NCBI GenBank assembly: GCA_900544255.1
Contig: UQUM01000004.1
Span: forward strand, 40,144-104,143
Length of the DNA: 64,000 nucleotides
Reading direction: 5' to 3'
DNA from: an uncultured Sutterella sp.
Lineage (GTDB): Bacteria > Pseudomonadota > Gammaproteobacteria > Burkholderiales > Burkholderiaceae_F
Part shown: positions 59,843-64,000 of the stretch, in pieces
How the letters are laid out: every line of letters starts with the position of its first letter
How positions within the stretch are numbered: the first letter of the stretch is position 1
Program-made: the position numbers and the translations under genes
Notes under the pieces: generated by a model
What the model saw: only the letters and a program-made list of their open reading frames with translations
Databases searched by the model: none
Told to the model about the DNA's origin: nothing

Positions 59843-61033
59843 TTACTCGATGATCTTAGCAACAACGCCGGCGCCGACCGTGTGGCCGCCTTCGCGGATA
59901 GCGAAGCGCAGACCCTGTTCCATAGCGATCGGGCAGATCAGCTGGACGGTCATCGTGATGTTGTCGCCGGGCATCACCATTTCGGTGCCTTCCGGCAGTT
60001 CGATCGTACCCGTCACGTCCGTCGTACGGAAGTAGAACTGGGGACGATAGCCCTTGAAGAACGGAGTGTGACGGCCGCCTTCTTCCTTCGTCAGCACGTA
60101 CACTTCAGCGGTGAACTTCGTGTGCGGGGTGATCGTGCCCGGCTTGGCGAGCACCTGGCCGCGTTCCACGTCTTCACGCTTCGTGCCGCGCAGAAGAATA
60201 CCGACGTTGTCACCGGCTTCGCCTTCGTCAAGGAGCTTACGGAACATTTCAACGCCCGTGCAGGTCGTCTTGGCAGTGGGCTTGATACCGACGATCTCGA
60301 TTTCGTCGCCGACGCGGATCACGCCGCGTTCCACACGACCCGTCACCACGGTGCCGCGGCCGGAGATGGAGAACACGTCTTCGATCGGCATCAGGAACGG
60401 CTGGTCAAGCGCACGTTCCGGCGTCGGGATGTAGCTGTCGAGCGTTTCGGCAAGCTTCAGCACGGCCGGTTCGCCGATTTCGCTCTGGTCGCCTTCGAGG
60501 GCGAGCTTGGCCGAACCCTTGATGATGGGGATCGTGTCGCCGGGGAAGTCGTAGGAAGAAAGAAGTTCGCGAACTTCCATTTCCACGAGTTCGAGCAGTT
60601 CCGGATCATCAACCATGTCGCACTTGTTGAGGAACACGATGATGTAGGGAACGCCCACCTGACGGGCGAGCAGGATGTGTTCACGGGTCTGGGGCATGGG
60701 GCCGTCAGCCGCGGACACAACGAGGATGGCGCCGTCCATCTGGGCAGCACCCGTAATCATGTTCTTCACATAGTCGGCGTGCCCCGGGCAGTCAACGTGA
60801 GCGTAGTGACGATGCGCCGTTTCGTATTCCACGTGAGCGGTGTTGATCGTGATGCCGCGGGCCTTTTCTTCAGGAGCCGCGTCGATCTGATCATAGGCCT
60901 TAGCTTCACCGCCGAAGTGCTTGGAAAGCACCGTGCAGATAGCAGCCGTGAGCGTCGTCTTACCGTGGTCAACGTGACCGATCGTGCCGACGTTGACGTG
61001 CGGCTTGGTGCGCTCAAACTTCTCTTTTGCCAT
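59843..61033 (-). CDS. tuf: Elongation factor Tu (copy 2, tRNA-tuf operon)
   Basis: 396 residues, the same protein as 38945-40135. The middle of the gene has the same DNA sequence as copy 1, but both ends carry synonymous differences, and the flanks are unrelated. It is transcribed with the Thr, Gly and Tyr tRNAs upstream and tRNA-Trp downstream, the E. coli tufB arrangement. Confidence 0.99.
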   Translation of the reverse strand: MAKEKFERTKPHVNVGTIGHVDHGKTTLTAAICTVLSKHFGGEAKAYDQIDAAPEEKARGITINTAHVEYETAHRHYAHVDCPGHADYVKNMITGAAQMDGAILVVSAADGPMPQTREHILLARQVGVPYIIVFLNKCDMVDDPELLELVEMEVRELLSSYDFPGDTIPIIKGSAKLALEGDQSEIGEPAVLKLAETLDSYIPTPERALDQPFLMPIEDVFSISGRGTVVTGRVERGVIRVGDEIEIVGIKPTAKTTCTGVEMFRKLLDEGEAGDNVGILLRGTKREDVERGQVLAKPGTITPHTKFTAEVYVLTKEEGGRHTPFFKGYRPQFYFRTTDVTGTIELPEGTEMVMPGDNITMTVQLICPIAMEQGLRFAIREGGHTVGAGVVAKIIE

Positions 61034-61102
61034 GGTTTAACTCCTGAACAAAAGCCGGAAACTTTTCCGGTTGTATTCAAAAATTGTCAAACGAAAAATT
61101 AC

Positions 61103-61177
<75 letters not shown>

Positions 61178-61189
61178 ACACTTGAAAAT

Positions 61190-61263
61190 TGGAGCGGGTG
61201 AAGGGAATCGAACCCTCGTCATAAGCTTGGAAGGCTTCAGCTCTACCATTGAGCTACACCCGC
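61190..61263 (-). tRNA. tRNA-Gly (TCC)
   Basis: 74 nt with encoded CCA. Acceptor GCGGGTG, D-loop GCTCAATGGTAGAGC, loop CTTCCAA with anticodon TCC, T-arm GGGTTCGATTCCC. It lies 12 nt upstream of tRNA-Thr. Confidence 0.96.
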
Positions 61264-61327
61264 CTGCATTACGACTTGCAATTCGGATCGATTTCCTACC
61301 TCACTGCAATTCGTGCAATGTGATCGC

Positions 61328-61413
61328 TGGTGGAGGGGGATGGATTCGAACCATCGTAGGCGTAAGCCAACAGATTTACAGTCTGCCCCCTTTAGCCACT
61401 CGGGCACCCCTCC
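61328..61413 (-). tRNA. tRNA-Tyr (GTA)
   Basis: 86 nt, class II with a long variable arm. Acceptor GGAGGGG, anticodon loop CTGTAAA with anticodon GTA, T-arm GGTTCGAATCC, encoded CCA. It is the first gene of the tRNA-tuf operon. Confidence 0.97.
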
Positions 61414-61427
61414 GTAGCGAATGGCAG

Positions 61428-61456
61428 ATTATGCGGGCTGCCGGAGCTTTTGTCAA
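61428..61456 (-). promoter_or_regulatory. Proximal promoter of the tRNA-tuf operon
   Basis: Minus-strand TTGACA (-35), 17 nt, CATAAT (-10), placing the start about 8 nt before tRNA-Tyr. It is close to consensus. Confidence 0.85.
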
Positions 61457-61567
61457 GTCTCCTCACTGCGCACACCACCGATCGAGACAAAAAAGCAACA
61501 CTTTCGCGTTCTTTTTGTCCCAGGGCACGTGCTGCAAAGCATACCCATTACTGCCGTGAAGAAGCGA

Positions 61568-61596
61568 ATTGTCTCCGAAAACGACACGCTTGTCAA
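61568..61596 (-). promoter_or_regulatory. Distal promoter of the tRNA-tuf operon
   Basis: Minus-strand TTGACA (-35), 17 nt, GACAAT (-10), 140 nt upstream of the proximal promoter. Its -35 overlaps the stop of the preceding small membrane protein gene. Confidence 0.6.
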
Positions 61597-61937
61597 GCTA
61601 CATCCAAGAGAAGCTGCAACCCGACGCTCACAAAAAGAAGCCCCCAGCCCGCGCGTCCCACTATATGAACCCAAGGAGTACGCCGCATGAGTTCCGCCTC
61701 TTCTTCGGCTGCCCACTGACTGTCCTGCGCCCGCACCGACGCAATGACGACGGGCGCCATAAAGTACACGCGCACCAGGATCAGCAGAATCCCGAAATTA
61801 CCCAGCCCGCCGGCGACGGCGTTTCCGGCCATGTCCGACGCACCGGCGGCAAAGGCCGCTGCCGTCGCAAAGAACATGGCCTGCTTCACGAAGTTAATTT
61901 CTCGGGTGAACTGTCTGCGTTTTTCCGTATAGCGCAC
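61593..61937 (-). CDS. Small membrane protein, function unknown
   Basis: 114 residues with a GTG start preceded by AGAGGA at 5 nt. Two or three hydrophobic segments are seen (about 20-45 AMFFATAAAFAAGAS onward, 50-70 GILLILVRVYFMAPVVIA, and 92-110 GRAGWGLLFVSVGLQLLL), with an acidic loop DSQWAAEEEAELMRRTPW between. I do not recognise a family. It lies just upstream of the tRNA-tuf promoters in the same direction. Confidence 0.6.
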   Translation of the reverse strand: MRYTEKRRQFTREINFVKQAMFFATAAAFAAGASDMAGNAVAGGLGNFGILLILVRVYFMAPVVIASVRAQDSQWAAEEEAELMRRTPWVHIVGRAGWGLLFVSVGLQLLLDVA

Positions 61938-62147
61938 GGTTTCCTCTTTTCTTCTCGCCGGAAATCGGCTGATCTTTTATTGTGCCTCAATTTCCGGCCG
62001 TTGTCGTTCGTCGTTTCGGATGGCCTTTGCCTTTCTTTGCAATGTGCTCTCCTTTGTCAAGCCGCGTTTCCAAACGAAAAACTCCTGTCTTTCGGCGCCC
62101 CTTCTTATGAAAGAACTCCCAACAACCTTTTCAGCAAGGAGGCCGCC

Positions 62148-62621
62148 ATGACTGCTTTTACGAAATTCACCGCTTCGGTCGCAGGCCTTGCCTCTGCCTG
62201 CACGCTCAGTCTTGCAACACCGGCTTTCGCCGCCCCCCACGGCGGCCCGGGCGGCCCCGGATTCGGCGGTCCCGGCGCTCATCCCCCGGCGCCTCCGCCC
62301 CGTCCGGTTCCGCCGCCGCATCACCGCCACCGTTCCTGGCACAACAATGACTATGCCTAGCTCTGGGCTCCTATCGCCGCCGGTACTCTCGTTTACGGCG
62401 TGACGCAGTCCGTCCGCACCCCGACTTACACCGTGGAGCAACCCACCTACGCGCTCCCTGCTGCGCTTTCAGTTTTAGATTCCGTCACTACGACGACAAC
62501 GACCACCACAACGAAAACGACTTCCGCCCAAAAGACCGTTTATTGGTGCGAAGCCGAACAAGGCTGATGTCCAACGGTGCGCGCCTGTCCCACCGGGTGG
62601 AAAGCCATGCCGGCACCGTAA
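62148..62621 (+). pseudogene. Secreted Pro/His-rich protein gene with two in-frame stops
   Basis: A good AAGGAGG site precedes the ATG. A signal peptide (to about residue 28, cleavage after PAFA) leads into a Gly/Pro/His-rich segment. TAG interrupts at 62358-62360. The same frame stays open and protein-like: LWAPIAAGTLVYGVTQSV, a Thr run, then TVYWCEAEQG. TGA follows at 62565-62567, then CPTVRACPTGWKAMPAP and TAA. Small secreted proteins ending in a Cys-x-Pro-TGW-like segment are common in proteobacteria, so the whole frame was once one protein of about 157 residues. Either stop could be a Trp codon with G changed to A. Confidence 0.75.
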
Positions 62622-62955
62622 GGGCCATTCCGAGTTCCAGACTTCGGGAAAAATAAAAATTCTGATGGGCCGTTGGTTTCTTAAGGCTCACCCTGTATGA
62701 TGAAAGAGACGGGGCCCCAGCGCGCTCATCAGACTGCGTACGTTTTTTGGTCTGCAGGCGTTCTCAGACTGCAGCCGAACAAAAATTGCAGCTCTTGCTG
62801 GTTTTCGCACCCTCTATTGATCTGGCGTTCGATGCCAGTCGCGTGAAAAAATGAGCGCTGACTTCCGTCAGTGACTGCATGTTTTTCGCTTTACCAGTGC
62901 GATTTTGCGTACTGAGGCCCTTTCGACTAACCGTTTTTTTAAAAACGGAGGTCTT
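62622..62955 (+). ncRNA. IS110 left non-coding region, candidate bridge RNA
   Basis: 334 nt without a gene before the IS110-type transposase. Several short dyads are visible: CTGCAG/CTGCAG around 62752-62773, CTGAC-TTCC-GTCAG near 62858, and a repeated CAGACTGC at about 62730 and 62765. In IS110-group elements the region before the transposase encodes the bridge (seeker) RNA that specifies target and donor. No terminal sequence could be fixed from one copy. Confidence 0.4.
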
Positions 62956-64000
62956 ATGAGCCATTGTACGGCAAACAAGAAAGCTGCGTCAGCCTTCGTG
63001 CGCCGGAATTCAATACCGACAACCGGTGCAGTGGCTAAAGCACTTTTCAATAGCGCAATCGGCATCGATGTTCATCACGACATTCTGGTTTGCGCTTATC
63101 AGTACTGCAATCGCGAATCCGACGAAATCACCACCGAAGTCTGCTCGTTCGGTACTACCGCTTCCGAACTGGCCAAATTCACCGATTGGTGTCGGAATCG
63201 CCATCCCGAGCAGATCCTAATGGAATCCACCGGTGTTCTGTGGTTCAGCCCTTATGAGGCGCTGGAATCCGTTGGGTTTACCAATCGGCAGTTGAGCTTG
63301 ATCAATGCTCGTGATTTCAAAGCCATCGTTGGTCGAAAATCCGATAAGCAGGACGCCGAGCGCCTTGCGCTGTATGCCCGAATCGGCAATGTTCGCAGTT
63401 CTTTCGTGCCAGCGAAATGCTTCCGGGAAATGAGAACCGTATCACGGTTGTTGTCCAAAACAACGGATGAGCAATCTCGGGCTCGAAGTCGTTACCTGAA
63501 AACTTTGAATTTTATTGGCTGCCGTGCCAGTTCGGTTTTCAGTGACGTTCGAGGTAAAGCGGCTACAGCCATCCTTGAAGTGCTTGCCGAGGGAACGCGT
63601 GAGCAACTGATTGATGCGATTAAGATACATGGCCGACGTCTTCGCAAATCGGCTGCCGAAATTTTGGACGCTCTTGATTTTGCGGTCTCTCCCGCCATGG
63701 CTATGCAGTTGCGCATCCAAAAGCAGCACATGGAGGCTCTGTCACAAACATGTGAAGAGCTTTACGCTCTGCTCAAAGTTATGCAGGACAATTATCAGCC
63801 GTGGATCAATCGCCTGATGACAGTTCCCGGCATCAAAGAACGCGCTGCTCGGGTGATTTTTGCTGAAGTCACCAATGATCTCTCCAGTTTCCCGGATGCC
63901 GCTCACCTTGCCTCTTGGGTCGGTGTTTGTCCTGGAACTATGGAGTCTGCCGGAAAACGGTATAGCGGACGAGCCGCAAAAGGTAATCGCTATTTGCGGC
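62956..64000 (+). CDS. IS110-family transposase, 3' end outside the window
   Basis: 348 codons are seen and the frame is open at the window end. GGAGGT lies 6 nt before the ATG. N-terminal RuvC-like DEDD domain: AIGIDVHHDILV, ILMESTGVLWFSPYEALE, LINARDFKAIVGRKSDKQDA. C-terminal Transposase_20 domain: LMTVPGIKERAARVIFAEV, FPDAAHLASWVGVCPG, then SGRAAKGNRYL. It looks intact as far as it goes. The family recombines through a bridge RNA rather than terminal repeats. Confidence 0.93.
   Translation, partial: MSHCTANKKAASAFVRRNSIPTTGAVAKALFNSAIGIDVHHDILVCAYQYCNRESDEITTEVCSFGTTASELAKFTDWCRNRHPEQILMESTGVLWFSPYEALESVGFTNRQLSLINARDFKAIVGRKSDKQDAERLALYARIGNVRSSFVPAKCFREMRTVSRLLSKTTDEQSRARSRYLKTLNFIGCRASSVFSDVRGKAATAILEVLAEGTREQLIDAIKIHGRRLRKSAAEILDALDFAVSPAMAMQLRIQKQHMEALSQTCEELYALLKVMQDNYQPWINRLMTVPGIKERAARVIFAEVTNDLSSFPDAAHLASWVGVCPGTMESAGKRYSGRAAKGNRYLR

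Noticed and set aside
38945..61033. The duplicated tuf gene as an assembly artefact
   Set aside because: The two copies have different ends and unrelated flanks that match the str and tRNA-tuf contexts known from other proteobacteria.

Overview
The window looks like a chromosome segment from a Betaproteobacterium of the order Burkholderiales, most likely a gut-associated, asaccharolytic Sutterella/Parasutterella-type organism. This is inferred from protein character and gene content: a Tat-exported DmsA-type oxidoreductase, anaerobic C4-dicarboxylate carriers, citrate lyase, two SstT carriers, and a trpT tRNA between tuf and secE. No 16S gene is present to confirm it.

The left third (1-24 kb) is accessory and metabolic. 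On the minus strand lie the start of a DmsA-like gene, an AraC-type regulator missing its first helix-turn-helix, and two SstT-type serine/threonine carriers flanking a YoeB toxin/RelB-DinJ antitoxin pair. A LysR regulator at 5.4-6.4 kb is divergent from a tightly packed plus-strand operon (6.5-14.4 kb): DcuC-family carrier, citC, citD, a citX-citG fusion, citE, citF and an argininosuccinate-lyase-like enzyme. Twin LysR-type operators lie between regulator and operon. The operon should import an organic acid, build and acetylate citrate lyase and split citrate to acetate and oxaloacetate. The last enzyme is the unexplained partner. Next come a DUF2156 protein, a TetA-like MFS exporter, a DUF3455 lipoprotein, a DUF1801 protein with a basic tail, a glyoxalase-fold protein, a transposon remnant, a Pat-like acyl-CoA synthetase with decayed motifs, an enoyl-CoA hydratase and galE.

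From 24 to 62 kb almost everything is on the minus strand and is the core translation/transcription block. In transcription order: promoters, tRNA-Tyr, tRNA-Gly, tRNA-Thr, tuf, tRNA-Trp, secE, nusG, rplKAJL, rpoBC; then an inserted dcuA/lysR/tauE-pseudogene island; then rpsL, rpsG, fusA, tuf; then the S10, spc and alpha operons down to rplQ. Near-consensus sigma70 promoters and intrinsic terminators can be placed at most unit boundaries. The two tuf genes encode the same protein and share about 1 kb of apparently identical DNA. RpoB carries Asn at the position equivalent to E. coli His526.

The right end (61.6-64 kb) holds a small membrane protein, a secreted Pro/His-rich protein gene broken by two in-frame stop codons, and an IS110-family transposase running off the edge. 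Its 5' non-coding region is where a bridge RNA would be expected.
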